Source: Candidatus Obscuribacterales bacterium (GTDB lineage Bacteria; Cyanobacteriota; Vampirovibrionia; Obscuribacterales; Obscuribacteraceae). Taken from it: a stretch of DNA of 64,000 bases. This document shows positions 18,903-29,731 of this stretch, in pieces. Position numbers and translations under genes: made by a program. Below the pieces are notes generated by a model. It was not told the origin of the DNA. It saw only the letters and a program-made list of their open reading frames with translations, and did not search any database. How positions within the stretch are numbered: position 1 is the stretch's first letter; each line of letters begins with the position of its first letter. The stretch is taken from assembly GCA_021732025.1 (NCBI GenBank), contig JAKFVU010000002.1:1-64000 (forward strand), in the 5' to 3' direction.

Positions 18903-19817
18903 ATGTGGTCGTCACCCAAAACGGCTTGTATAACCATTAAACCCTCAGCCCCCTTAAGTTTCGCGGCCGCGATCCTGATTTTCCTCAGCGGTTGTTCTGC
19001 TGCCGACAACCTCGAATCGGCCGATAGAAAATTCATTCAAGCTGAAACGGCTTTCCAGCAACGGCGCTACGATGCATCAGACAGGCTGTTTAATGAAGCA
19101 CTGGCGACACGTGAGCGCTTACTTGGTATGAATCATAAGCTGGTTGCTTTTACGCACGCAATTATGGCCTCATTTTTGATGACCAGAAATAAGCTTTCCG
19201 AGGCCGATAAACACTTTAGCGAAGCAGTCAAAATCGAAGAGTACCTTGTTCAAAATAAGCCAGGATCTAATTCAGCAGATCTGATTACAGCCCTGACCAA
19301 TTTGGCCATGACTTATCAAATGGAAAGAAAATTCAAAGAGTCTGACGTTCTACTGAAACGGGTGGCCCAGTTACAGAGTCAAAATCAGGCTCAAAACCAG
19401 AGCCAAACTCAAGACTCTAAGTCTGTTGAAAATAATGAAGCAGTGGCCGCCAATCTCGAATATACAGCGCATGCCAAAGGGCAGCAGCATGAATACAAAG
19501 AAGCTGAAGACTTGCTCAAGCGTTCACTGACTATAACCGGATATGACTTCAACAAGCGCTTTGTCGCTCAAAGAATCAGCTATCTAATTGAAGTGTATAT
19601 GAAAGACAACAAAATGTCTGAAGCAGAAACGCTGTGCAAACTGGCAGCCAGTCAAACGTTCATTGCACCTAAGCCCGGTGTGTTCAGTATCGTCGCCGAG
19701 AACAATTTTTCAATAGCGAGTTGCCTACACAGCTATGCAATCTTGCTGAATAGGACAGGTCGTAGTTCACAGGCAGGCGAAATGGAAGCGCGCAGCAAAC
19801 AATTTCGCGGCTACTGA
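18903..19817 (+). CDS. TPR lipoprotein
   Basis: Start at MWSSPKTACITIKPSAPLSFAAAILIFLSGC (lipobox LSGC) followed by TPRs; the listed ORF extends upstream to 18705. Confidence 0.7.
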   Translation: MWSSPKTACITIKPSAPLSFAAAILIFLSGCSAADNLESADRKFIQAETAFQQRRYDASDRLFNEALATRERLLGMNHKLVAFTHAIMASFLMTRNKLSEADKHFSEAVKIEEYLVQNKPGSNSADLITALTNLAMTYQMERKFKESDVLLKRVAQLQSQNQAQNQSQTQDSKSVENNEAVAANLEYTAHAKGQQHEYKEAEDLLKRSLTITGYDFNKRFVAQRISYLIEVYMKDNKMSEAETLCKLAASQTFIAPKPGVFSIVAENNFSIASCLHSYAILLNRTGRSSQAGEMEARSKQFRGY

Positions 19818-19827
19818 TTTTCTACAA

Positions 19828-20544
19828 TTATTCTGGTAGGCCAAGCAAAAATTTGCCGCCGACGTAGAGACTGAAGGCACCGGCTAAGCTTCCTCCAGCG
19901 ATATACAGAGGGCGCCAATGGGCAGCACCACTGAAGCCACCAAGTGAAATTATGGCAATAAACGTATTTGATGCAACTAGGCCGAAAACAAAGGCAACAA
20001 GCATGGCTACAGCAGTAACTGAATCAGCTCCAGCCACCGCCGACATCAAAAGCACCTGAGTAGCTGTCTCAGCACCGACACCATGCAACATACCGATGGC
20101 AAAAGTAGCATTATGCGAGAGCACGGGCTCACCATCCACCAGTGGCTGTCTAGTTAGCTGAGCAAAGGTGCGGCGGAAAATTGAGTAAAGAGCCGCCCAA
20201 CGACTTTTAACGATGAAACTGTCACCCTGATGAACAGCCGCAAAGACGGTGTAGAGCAGGTATATTCCGAGTAAGACAAGGGTAATGCCGATCACCCGCT
20301 CCATCACCGCATCAATCCAAGTTGGCAACATAGCAGCAAAAGTAATTGCAGCCAATCCAAGAATGGTTATTACAAGTGCATGACCAAGAGCATAGGCAAG
20401 CGATAGGAGTAGCCCTTTTTTACGCTCAAGAGGTTGGCCGCCGCTGGCGCCACAAATATCAACTAGTGCAGCAATGTGATCAAGGTCAATGCCGTGCCTC
20501 AGACCAAGGAATAGCGCAGTTCCCAGTAGCGGCAATTGAAACAC
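19828..20544 (-). CDS. Nickel/cobalt transporter-like (NiCoT/UreH-type) membrane protein
   Basis: LRHGIDLDHIAALVDI, LAYALGHALVI, GMLHGVGAET motifs. Confidence 0.75.
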   Translation of the reverse strand: MFQLPLLGTALFLGLRHGIDLDHIAALVDICGASGGQPLERKKGLLLSLAYALGHALVITILGLAAITFAAMLPTWIDAVMERVIGITLVLLGIYLLYTVFAAVHQGDSFIVKSRWAALYSIFRRTFAQLTRQPLVDGEPVLSHNATFAIGMLHGVGAETATQVLLMSAVAGADSVTAVAMLVAFVFGLVASNTFIAIISLGGFSGAAHWRPLYIAGGSLAGAFSLYVGGKFLLGLPE

Positions 20545-20626
20545 GTTAGCATCCTGCAGTTAATCGCTTCAACTGACTATTCTACACTTGAGCAAGAACA
20601 CTTGTCTGAGTGAATCAATACGAAAG

Positions 20627-21436
20627 TTAGGCACGCAGCAATGTAGCCAAGAAAATGTCTTCGGGATAAGGGGCATTTACTGCCATCTGCTCATAGAGCA
20701 CAGATTGGCGCAGCCACTCCTCTGCTTCAGAATTTTCATTGTCCAAACAACATAAATTTGCCAGTGACTTGCAACAGTCAGCCACTCGAGCATAGTTGCT
20801 GCGCTGCTTGAAGTCTGCTGCTGCTTTGTGCAGCAAGTCTCTTGCCTCATCCATCTCGTTAAGTTGAATGGATGCCAAAGCTAGATGATAGCGAAACTCG
20901 GCCAGAGGACCTAGGGGCGTATCAACATACTTGAGCGCCTTTTGTAAGGTAGTTTTCGCCTCAGCTGATCTAGTGAGCGAAATATAGACCTTGCCAAGTT
21001 TGTATAGAGCACGCAGGGCCATGCGATTCTCCATGGTCACACTAGTAATAAATATATCAGCTGCCCTCTTGTAAAGCGGTTCTGCTTCAGCAAACTTTCC
21101 TTCACCCACAAAGCAATCGCCTTGGTGTTCCAAGATGGCAGCTATTGATCCGTGAGAAGGATAAAAGGCAGCTTCAAGAATAGGTAAAGCCTCATTGAGA
21201 TGCTCCATCGCCTCTTTGAGCTTGCCTTGCTCAATACACACAGCGGCCAACTTATCTAGTATCAAGCCATAGGCAGCATCAGTGCCACCGTCAGCAGTTC
21301 GCCTCAATGTCAATGACTCGGTAAGTAGTCTTGAAGCTTCGCTCCAGTCTTGCTTATCGATAGCGAAATTAGCTAGTCGCTCAAGATCAATAGCATCAGA
21401 TATTGGTGATGATTGCTCTGAATTCGTCACTGACAT
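20627..21436 (-). CDS. TPR protein
   Basis: Kinesin-light-chain-like tetratricopeptide repeats. Confidence 0.7.
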   Translation of the reverse strand: MSVTNSEQSSPISDAIDLERLANFAIDKQDWSEASRLLTESLTLRRTADGGTDAAYGLILDKLAAVCIEQGKLKEAMEHLNEALPILEAAFYPSHGSIAAILEHQGDCFVGEGKFAEAEPLYKRAADIFITSVTMENRMALRALYKLGKVYISLTRSAEAKTTLQKALKYVDTPLGPLAEFRYHLALASIQLNEMDEARDLLHKAAADFKQRSNYARVADCCKSLANLCCLDNENSEAEEWLRQSVLYEQMAVNAPYPEDIFLATLLRA

Positions 21437-21562
21437 GATTCCAACCTTCTAACTTTGCACTAAGACATAAGAGGGCCAAGCCTCTACGAGGCAAGACCGG
21501 CGCAATGGCCTTAAGTTCCCGTTTGACTTAATTTGATTTGATTGGGTTATCTTTCTTATCTA

Positions 21563-22669
21563 CTAGAGCTTTTGCTTAAACTTCTCAGCATAGCCAGTCA
21601 TTTCTACGTAACCTTGCCCTGTGACCGGTTTGCCGTTTGATGTGCCTTTAACAGATGTCGAGCCTTCCCAGTACGTAACAGCGGTAGAGCGTCCTGTGAC
21701 AAGCTCTTGCTCCAACATACTAGGAGTCAACTCAATTTCAATTTGAGCACTGGGCACAGACAGCTTCCAGCCCATTGGATACTTGCCCTTGGTTTTAGGT
21801 GATAACCATGAGCCAGTAGGCTTGGCGCTAAAATCATTGAGTGTTAGATGACGTGAAGAGCCATCTGCATTAATTATTGTGCCACTTGACTCTTTCTCAA
21901 AAGATCCATCGCCTCGCCGCATTAAATAGAACATCAGTTCTCGATTGTCATCTAACTGAATCGAATACCAATCCCAACCAGCTTGGTCTGAAGTGAGCTG
22001 ATTAGAGCCAAACTCATGGTCCATCCAGCTAGTGCCAGTCACCGCATATGGTTTGTCAGCAATAAAGAGCGTACCTTCAGTCTTGAGGCGAGTCATCGAA
22101 TAATAATGAGAAGCACAACCGACACATGAAGCTTTCTGACTGACACCGTCACGGCCATGAATTATTGGTTTCTTCAACGAATTGAGCAATAAGTGAATCG
22201 AATACTCGGGCGAGTCAGCTCGGAGCATATAATGATCTCCCAGCTTCTCCACTGACCAACCCTCATTAAAGACATAGTAAGCATCTTGCCGAGCGCCAGC
22301 CAGTTTGAGGCCACTTCTATTTAATTTTTCGGTGTAGCGGAATTTTTTACCATTTTCATCAGTGATAGCAAAATGGGCCAAATAAAAATTGTCGAGCTTC
22401 CAAGGCGATTGTTTATTTGTTGGCTCATTATCAGCCCCAGTTCTGAAAAAAGTCAGCTCATAACCAAAGCGACGCTTATCTTCTGTAATTAGATGTCCGG
22501 TGTAGTACCACCATTCAGTGCGAAATTGATCGTGACTAAAATGGTCCTGCGGAAATTTATATTGATAGCCAGGCAAGGCCTGTTTATAGACCTTCTGGGC
22601 GGCAGAGGCTGATGGAGACATACTGAATAGTAAGCTCAAAATAAAGGCTAGCGACTTCAATCTGACCAT
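21563..22669 (-). CDS. AttH/CrtC-like lipocalin-family protein
   Basis: FPQDHFSHDQFRTEWWYYTGHL, GTSWMDHEFGSNQL, GWDWYSIQLDDNRELMFYLMR. Confidence 0.85.
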   Translation of the reverse strand: MVRLKSLAFILSLLFSMSPSASAAQKVYKQALPGYQYKFPQDHFSHDQFRTEWWYYTGHLITEDKRRFGYELTFFRTGADNEPTNKQSPWKLDNFYLAHFAITDENGKKFRYTEKLNRSGLKLAGARQDAYYVFNEGWSVEKLGDHYMLRADSPEYSIHLLLNSLKKPIIHGRDGVSQKASCVGCASHYYSMTRLKTEGTLFIADKPYAVTGTSWMDHEFGSNQLTSDQAGWDWYSIQLDDNRELMFYLMRRGDGSFEKESSGTIINADGSSRHLTLNDFSAKPTGSWLSPKTKGKYPMGWKLSVPSAQIEIELTPSMLEQELVTGRSTAVTYWEGSTSVKGTSNGKPVTGQGYVEMTGYAEKFKQKL

Positions 22670-22705
22670 TGTTTGCTACCTAAAGTGAAAGTATTAAAAT
22701 AGCCC

Positions 22706-25339
22706 TTACTCATCGCGCACCACCGATGGGGCCAAGGTTCGAGCGGCCATACGTGCTGGATAAATACCTGAAAGAAGAGAAGTAAGAATAACTAATGTAC
22801 TTGATTGCAAGATAAAGTCATATGGCACAAAATACTGAACACTCCAGCCAAATGACTGCTTGTTGATTACATGAATGAGCAAAAGAGAAAGAATGTAACC
22901 TAGGCCTATTCCACCAAGGTTGCCACAAGCACCTAATATTGCCGCTTGCAGATACACAATTTTAGCCAACTGAGTTTTCTTAGCCCCAATGTAGCGCAAT
23001 ATAGCAAACTCTCGGCGCGACTCAATCGTCAGAGCAAAGAGAGCATTCATAATTGATAGCATGGCCACTGTAACGGCTATGGTGTGCAGAGCATAAGTGA
23101 TAGCAAAAGTGCGGTCAAAAATTCTGATTGCTTCTTTGCGCAGCTCACTGGTACTAGATAAAGAAACAAGCGAACTACTTCCAAGATTCTTTAGAATGCC
23201 TTGTCTCGCCTTCTCTATATTTGCCCCTTCTTTTAGATAGATGGCGACATTTGAGATGCTGCTGTCATTGTAGAGTTGTTTGTAGATATCGCGCGGAATG
23301 ATTATGTAGCCCAAGTCACTGGCATAATCATAGAAAACATCTTCTATGAAAAATTTTCTCTTACCAAGCGGTGTATCAATTTCAACAGAGTCACCTTTTT
23401 TCAAATTCTTGCGCACAGCAAAGGGTTCAGAAATTATGGCGTGCATACCAACAACCCGAGCACAGACAGTCTTACTTGATTCACCAGACAAGAAAAGCTG
23501 ATTGCCGTACTTTGTCAAAACATCAAAATCTGCCGCCGCCAAAAAGGCGCTCATGCCTTGATAATTGATACTGCGATCGACAAAGCCTTCGGCGGCAGCC
23601 ACGCCCTCTACACTAGCGGCAGCTTTGATAGCACTCTCTTGCAATCTACCAAACTTATTACCTGAGGCCCTAGCCTGTGATTGCAACCAAAGGTCAGCTT
23701 CAAAACTTTGGTCAATCCAGTGTGTCACCGTTTTTCTAAAGCTGCTAATCATAATCGCCAAGCTAATCATCATAGCTATCCCAATCATAAGCGAGGCACA
23801 AGCAACAGCAGTACGCCCCAGAGTTCCCTGCAAAGAGACAGCAGCGATGCGCCCTTCGACACCAAAAATGCGGGCGAAGATTGTAGCCAACACAGGTAAT
23901 GATTTAGCCAGTATCAGAGGAACCAGAAAAGAACATCCCATGATGGCAAGCAATGCTGCTAGATAACCGAAGAGAGGAAAGTTATTGACAGCCGGTTGGA
24001 GAGCAGAGAAGTAACAGAGGGCTAAGCAGGCCAAACCGACGACAAAGAGTGGTGTTGTACTGCGGCGCACATTGCTTTCTTGCGATGCTCGCCGAGTGGC
24101 CTCAGCTGGACTAACAGTAGTTGATTCAAGCAGTGGTGGCAGAGCTGCTATCAGAGTCAAGCCCATGCCAATAGCAAAAGCTGCAGCATACTGCAGAGGA
24201 TCGACAGTGATTTTGTCCAGGGGCACCTTGAAATAGAAATATTGAAAAGTCTGAGCCACGGCCTTAAGTGCACCATCGGCCATGAACGCACCCATGACCA
24301 CGCCCAGAGTAGTGCCCATCAAACCGAGGCAAATAGCTTCCCATAAAAAGATATTCTGCACTGTTCTACGACTGACACCAATCGCGCGCAATATGCCAAT
24401 CTCGGGGCGACGCCTCAAAATAGTAATAGTCATGGTGTTGTAAATCAAAAACATGCCGACCATCAAAGCGATGAAAGTCAGAGCCAGCAAATTATATTCA
24501 AAAGAACGCACCATTTTCTCAGCCTGCTCAGAGCGGGTATCTGGTGTAGCCACAAGTACATCACTAGGCACGATCTCTTGCAATTTCGCTTGCAGAAGCG
24601 GAACCAGAGATTCAGGGGCTATGAGGTCGACGCGGGTCACTTTACCAGGCCACTTCAAAATATCTTGAGCCAGACCAATGTCGGCCACCACAACATTGCC
24701 GCTATAAGCACCACCAATGCCACTTGTACCCAGCACACCAGCGACTAGTAATTTCTCTTTTTGATCGTTTACGACAATTGTCAGCTGATCGCCTTTCTTG
24801 AAGCCATGGCGTTGTGCCAACTTTCCGCCCACTAGAACAGCCCGAGGACTAAAAACGCTGAGATTTTTCAGACTATCTTGATCGCTATCGGTGTCTTCTG
24901 AACGAATCTTGCCCGAATCTTCAGTCTCAGAATCGTTGGCGTCTGATTGGTAAGATTTAAAGTCAGGGTCGGCTAACATGTCGATGCCGATCAGCTGGAT
25001 AATCTCACTATTTTGCTCAGGCGATTGGGCGGCCAAAACCAAATGTTCATCGATCATGGGTGTGTACTTAACGCCCAACATTCGATAGTCGGCTAACGCG
25101 TCTAATACGGCTTCAGGCAAAGCAGGTCCTGAAAGTGGCATCAGTTCGATATTGGCCTTACCAGAAACTTGCGAGACTGTCTGCTTAAACTGCGAGATAG
25201 CAGTGTTGTTAGCAATGCTTATTGCCAGATAGACACTGACACCAAGAGCAATACCAAACACAGTTAAGAGCGTTCGAATCCAGTTGCGGCGAACATCTCT
25301 AGCGACAAAGCGAAGAAAAAGAGTAAAAGCAAACGGCAT
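22706..25339 (-). CDS. ABC transporter permease (FtsX/MacB-like)
   Basis: Two FtsX-type domains, TM-rich; GILRAIGVSRRTVQNI, FAILRYIGAKKTQL. Confidence 0.9.
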   Translation of the reverse strand: MPFAFTLFLRFVARDVRRNWIRTLLTVFGIALGVSVYLAISIANNTAISQFKQTVSQVSGKANIELMPLSGPALPEAVLDALADYRMLGVKYTPMIDEHLVLAAQSPEQNSEIIQLIGIDMLADPDFKSYQSDANDSETEDSGKIRSEDTDSDQDSLKNLSVFSPRAVLVGGKLAQRHGFKKGDQLTIVVNDQKEKLLVAGVLGTSGIGGAYSGNVVVADIGLAQDILKWPGKVTRVDLIAPESLVPLLQAKLQEIVPSDVLVATPDTRSEQAEKMVRSFEYNLLALTFIALMVGMFLIYNTMTITILRRRPEIGILRAIGVSRRTVQNIFLWEAICLGLMGTTLGVVMGAFMADGALKAVAQTFQYFYFKVPLDKITVDPLQYAAAFAIGMGLTLIAALPPLLESTTVSPAEATRRASQESNVRRSTTPLFVVGLACLALCYFSALQPAVNNFPLFGYLAALLAIMGCSFLVPLILAKSLPVLATIFARIFGVEGRIAAVSLQGTLGRTAVACASLMIGIAMMISLAIMISSFRKTVTHWIDQSFEADLWLQSQARASGNKFGRLQESAIKAAASVEGVAAAEGFVDRSINYQGMSAFLAAADFDVLTKYGNQLFLSGESSKTVCARVVGMHAIISEPFAVRKNLKKGDSVEIDTPLGKRKFFIEDVFYDYASDLGYIIIPRDIYKQLYNDSSISNVAIYLKEGANIEKARQGILKNLGSSSLVSLSSTSELRKEAIRIFDRTFAITYALHTIAVTVAMLSIMNALFALTIESRREFAILRYIGAKKTQLAKIVYLQAAILGACGNLGGIGLGYILSLLLIHVINKQSFGWSVQYFVPYDFILQSSTLVILTSLLSGIYPARMAARTLAPSVVRDE

Positions 25340-25357
25340 TAAGTATTCTCTTTCACT

Positions 25358-26077
25358 TTAGTGTTGCACCAGCGAATCACTAACAACCAAGCCGTCTTTC
25401 ATACGAATGATGCGATCGCCTACAGCACCGGCTTCTTCGCTGTGAGTAGCCATAACAATGGTTTGATTTAAACTTTTATTCAAATGCTTGAGCAGCTCCA
25501 ATACCTTAAGGCCATTTTCAGAATCAAGATTGCCTGTGGGTTCGTCAGCCACAATTAGTTCAGGCTTGTGCACCAGAGCCCTAGCGATAGCGACTCTTTG
25601 CATTTCGCCTCCAGAGAGTTGGGCTGGATAGAAATTTAGACGATTCTCCATACCCACTTCAGCAAGCATCTCTAGCACTCTTTTCTGTCTATCAGCAGCG
25701 CTTGTTGTTCCTCCCAACTCAAGGGGTAGGGCGACATTCTCAGCCACAGTGAGGGTCGATAGCAAATTGAAAAATTGAAAGACGAAGCCAATCTTTTTAG
25801 CGCGCAGCGCAGTCACGGCTTCATCAGTAAGCTTAGTAACGTCAGCTCCATCAAAGATTATACGGCCACTACTGGCAGTATCTAGACCGGCAATGAGATT
25901 GAGCAAAGTACTCTTGCCGCAGCCACTGGCACCCATAAGCGAGACAAACTCGCCCCTAGCAATGTTAATTGAGACTGCACTCAGTGCTTTGACCTGATGC
26001 TCACCGTAGGTTTTAGCTACAGCCTCGATTTGCAAAAGTTGAGAACTTGGTGAAGATGCCATTAAAGACCTATCCAA
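25358..26077 (-). CDS. ABC transporter ATPase (LolD-like)
   Basis: Walker [10 protein letters not shown], signature [15 protein letters not shown], Walker [13 protein letters not shown]. Confidence 0.95.
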   Translation of the reverse strand: MDRSLMASSPSSQLLQIEAVAKTYGEHQVKALSAVSINIARGEFVSLMGASGCGKSTLLNLIAGLDTASSGRIIFDGADVTKLTDEAVTALRAKKIGFVFQFFNLLSTLTVAENVALPLELGGTTSAADRQKRVLEMLAEVGMENRLNFYPAQLSGGEMQRVAIARALVHKPELIVADEPTGNLDSENGLKVLELLKHLNKSLNQTIVMATHSEEAGAVGDRIIRMKDGLVVSDSLVQH

Positions 26078-26186
26078 AACATATGTATCTGTATGAAAAA
26101 AATTCTTTATTCAACACATTGTAGCCAGCCGAGAGGATCTTTTCCCTAATTTCGGCACTTACCTCAAAAGAAAGTAGAATAGGCAA

Positions 26187-29100
26187 ATGCTTTCTCATTC
26201 AAAAAACAAGCCAAACAATACTGGGCTGACAATGCCAGCAGACTTTGTTGCCGCCCAAGAACCACTATTGAATGATTTGCAGTTTCGCTATCCGATGCGC
26301 GGATATCAGCGCGAAATACTTGACCTCGTCGATCGCAAACTGGCCCAGGGCGAACGCGAAATTCACATCGTCGCTCCACCAGGTGCGGGTAAAACGATTA
26401 TTGGTCTGCAAATGATCAGCACTCTCAAGTGTCCCGCTTTGATTCTCTGCCCCAACACCACTATTCAGTCGCAGTGGGGTGGCAAGCTCGACTTGTTCTT
26501 GCCGGTAGAGAGCGATTTGCATCAGAATGGCGATAAATTGCGTTTAGAGCAGCTGCTTGGCACCCAAGACGATAAGCCGCTCAAGCCCATCACCGTTCTA
26601 ACTTATCAGGTTCTATCTACCCCCGGGCGAGAACAAGAATATCTAGAAAAGCTAGCTCATAATTCGTGGGTGAAAGAACTAATAAAGGGTCGCTCCGGGG
26701 GCACGGGCGAAGCCGAGTTGCGAATTCTTGAAATTTTCCAAAACAACCCTAAAGCCTATCAAAAAGAAATTTCGCGTCACGTCAGCCGCTTGCGTAAACG
26801 TTTGGCCGAAGAAATGGACCTAGCCGAAGTGCTGCACCCCAATGCCATAGAGCTTCTACAGACTCTCAGGCGGCAAAAATTTAAACTTGTGCTCTTTGAT
26901 GAATGCCACCATTTAACTGATTATTGGGCCGCTATCATGCAGCATCTCATCAAGTATCTTGACAATCCCGTGGTAATTGGCCTTACAGGTACGCCACCAG
27001 AGAAGAAATCGGCCAGCCAAGAATTGCGGTACCTCAGCCTGGTCGGTGACATCGACTATCAGGTACCTACTCCGGCCCTTGTAAGAGAGAAGGGCTTGGC
27101 TCCTTTTCAAGATCTTGTCTATTTTGTCGAGCCCACAAAGAAAGAATTTGATTTTCTCTCTGAGCAGCACCTTGAATTTCACCAGTTAATTGAAGAGTTG
27201 TGCGGCAGTGAATATCTGGCAGCAAGATCTAGCGGTCCAGCCATCGAGGCAGCTGCTACTACTTTTTCGTTCAATCAGGCTGACTACGACAATCACAACG
27301 AGAAAGATAGTGCCAAATCAATGCACACAGGACAACTAGTGGTCTCGGGCAATACCGCCGAAGCATCGATTGAACCTGTCAAAATCAAATATCCACCCCT
27401 CACCCAGTACATTTTCGACTACAGTCAGCGCATCGAAAACGAGCAAGGATTTAGTAAGTTTTTTGCGAAGAACACTGAGATTGCTTCAGCTCTGCTGCGT
27501 GCGATATACAAACTTGGCTTACCCTTACCACGCGCACTAGAGTTTTCAGAGCAACTGACCCAGCCGACTTTAGAAGACTGGATGATTATCATTGAAGATT
27601 TTGCCTCACAGAAATTGAAATTAAGCAATTCTGACAAGGCGCACAAACTATATGAGCGCATCAGATCGGCCACGCGCAAGCTAGGTTATGCCATTACCGA
27701 ACAGGGGCTGCGCAAGCAAGCATCACCGGTTGATCGTGTTTTAGCTTTCAGTGAGGCTAAACCAAAAGCGGTGGCAGAGATTCTCACCCTAGAATATCGA
27801 GTTTTACAAGATCGTTTAAGAGCAGTAGTCGTTACCGACTTTGAAAGCATGTCGGCCACAGCAGTAAAAGGAGTTCTCAATCAAGAATCAGGCGGCGCCA
27901 TTGCTGCCATGCGCATACTTTTAGGTTCTGACATTTCCGCTTATCTTAACCCCTGCATGGTTACCGGCTCGCACTTGTTAGTGGATAACCGTATTAAAGA
28001 TCAATTTTTACAGGCTGCCCAAGAATTTATAAATGAAGCCGGATACAAGTTCGAACTCACTCTCACTAGTAAACCAGGAGATCTCTTCTCGGCCCTGTCT
28101 GCGACATCATCAGCCTGGGAGTCAAGACTTTACGTAGCTTTGAGTACCAGTCTATTTGAGCGCGGTATCACCAAATGTTTGATTGGCACGCGTGGACTAT
28201 TTGGCGAAGGCTGGGATAGTCAGGCACTAAATACTTTAATCGACTTAACTACCACCACCTCTCCAGTCTCAGTCAAGCAGCTGAGAGGCCGATCTATTCG
28301 TATTCAAAACGATGCACTCGGCTTAAGAAAAGTTGCTAACAATTGGGATGTTGTTTGTATTGCACCGAGCCTAGAAAAAGGTTTGAACGACTATCAACGT
28401 TTTGTGCGCAAACATGAAGGTTATTTTGGTATCTGCGACGACGGCCAAATCGAATGTGGTGTGGGCCACGTCCATCCTGCTTTTTCAGAATTGACTCCAG
28501 CTCAGGTTTTCGCCTCTATTGATACATTTAACGAAGAGATGGCCGCCAGAGCATTAGTGCGAGATCAGATTTATGACCTATGGAAAATAGGCGAGCCCTA
28601 TAAGAATCGCTTATTTGACTGCATTGAAGTGGCAAAATTGCGCAAGATGGCACTGACACCACCGCACATACGCTACAACAGCAAATACAAAGAGCATGCT
28701 AAGCAAATGCGGGCGGCTCTCAATGGAGTGTGGGGCGAATATTTCGCCATCGGAAGCTTGATATCAGCGGCGGTGGCGTTCTTTCTCACAGGACTAGGCC
28801 CTCTGGCCTGGACTGCTGTTCTTCCAGCAATAACGGCAACATTTTTAGCTTCGCTCAAGAGAAAAGCCCTCTTCACAAGTCTGCAAAAAGAAATGTGCCA
28901 ACCAAACTCGCAAGAATCGTCATTACTTGATATTGCCTATGCTGTTCTTGCTGCTCTGCAGCAAATCAAACTGATACCGCGTACAGTGACCAAAGAAAAT
29001 ATCCACGCCACGGTGCGCAGCGACGGCAGCTACCGAATTTTCATCGACACAGACTCTGTTACAGATACTGATACGAGCAAATATTTCAATCAGTCATTAA

Positions 29101-29420
29101 AAGAAGTGCTTTCACCAATTTCAAACCAGCCCTATCTAATTGCCAAGTATGAATTTGCCTTGGCCAATGTTATGAGCCCGAAAGATAGTGACCGCTTCTT
29201 TCGTCAATATATAAGTGGAAGAGCAGAGCCGCGCATTGGCAGCTATCATGCAGTGCCTAATTTACTAGCCCGTTCTGAAAAAGGCAGACTGGCTTTTCAA
29301 GAAGCCTGGAACAAATACGTAAGCCCGGGTTTCGTCATCGGTACCGAGACAAAACCCGAGCTATTAAACAAATACTTTGGTATTGGACCTAGTCTGGCTC
29401 AAAGACTGCTCTGGGAATAA
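26187..29420 (+). CDS. Large superfamily II helicase (DECH) with C-terminal membrane-spanning region
   Basis: VAPPGAGKTIIG, FDECHH, GLTGTPP, GLFGEGWD, QLRGRSIR; hydrophobic pair YFAIGSLISAAVAFFLTGLGPLAWTAVLPAITATFLAS. Confidence 0.85.
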   Translation: MLSHSKNKPNNTGLTMPADFVAAQEPLLNDLQFRYPMRGYQREILDLVDRKLAQGEREIHIVAPPGAGKTIIGLQMISTLKCPALILCPNTTIQSQWGGKLDLFLPVESDLHQNGDKLRLEQLLGTQDDKPLKPITVLTYQVLSTPGREQEYLEKLAHNSWVKELIKGRSGGTGEAELRILEIFQNNPKAYQKEISRHVSRLRKRLAEEMDLAEVLHPNAIELLQTLRRQKFKLVLFDECHHLTDYWAAIMQHLIKYLDNPVVIGLTGTPPEKKSASQELRYLSLVGDIDYQVPTPALVREKGLAPFQDLVYFVEPTKKEFDFLSEQHLEFHQLIEELCGSEYLAARSSGPAIEAAATTFSFNQADYDNHNEKDSAKSMHTGQLVVSGNTAEASIEPVKIKYPPLTQYIFDYSQRIENEQGFSKFFAKNTEIASALLRAIYKLGLPLPRALEFSEQLTQPTLEDWMIIIEDFASQKLKLSNSDKAHKLYERIRSATRKLGYAITEQGLRKQASPVDRVLAFSEAKPKAVAEILTLEYRVLQDRLRAVVVTDFESMSATAVKGVLNQESGGAIAAMRILLGSDISAYLNPCMVTGSHLLVDNRIKDQFLQAAQEFINEAGYKFELTLTSKPGDLFSALSATSSAWESRLYVALSTSLFERGITKCLIGTRGLFGEGWDSQALNTLIDLTTTTSPVSVKQLRGRSIRIQNDALGLRKVANNWDVVCIAPSLEKGLNDYQRFVRKHEGYFGICDDGQIECGVGHVHPAFSELTPAQVFASIDTFNEEMAARALVRDQIYDLWKIGEPYKNRLFDCIEVAKLRKMALTPPHIRYNSKYKEHAKQMRAALNGVWGEYFAIGSLISAAVAFFLTGLGPLAWTAVLPAITATFLASLKRKALFTSLQKEMCQPNSQESSLLDIAYAVLAALQQIKLIPRTVTKENIHATVRSDGSYRIFIDTDSVTDTDTSKYFNQSLKEVLSPISNQPYLIAKYEFALANVMSPKDSDRFFRQYISGRAEPRIGSYHAVPNLLARSEKGRLAFQEAWNKYVSPGFVIGTETKPELLNKYFGIGPSLAQRLLWE

Positions 29421-29439
29421 ATCAGAACAAATTTGATAA

Positions 29440-29661
29440 CTAGTCTTTCATGTGCGATCTAAGCAGAATTGATGACAACAGCTCGAATGCTTCTTCGTCG
29501 AATGTGTTATTCGTCAAAGCTTTTTGCAAAGCTGCTTTCTCTTCTTCTGAGACTACACCGTCAGCCATAACCAACTCGCGAATAACCTTTGCCTCGTATT
29601 TCGAGACCTTATTGTCATCTGCAAGGACTTCCTTAAGGGCATCTTCTAATGATCTGGCCAC
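29440..29661 (-). CDS. Small TerB-like protein
   Basis: GTG start with upstream aggaggc RBS; VARSLEDALKEVLADDNKVSKYEAKVIRELVMADGVVSEEEKAALQKAL. Confidence 0.6.
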   Translation of the reverse strand: MARSLEDALKEVLADDNKVSKYEAKVIRELVMADGVVSEEEKAALQKALTNNTFDEEAFELLSSILLRSHMKD

Positions 29662-29731
29662 GCTTGCGCCTCCTAATGCGAACTTTAAGTTGAGATTATA
29701 CTTAATGCGAGATAGAAAAGGATAAGGTCTG

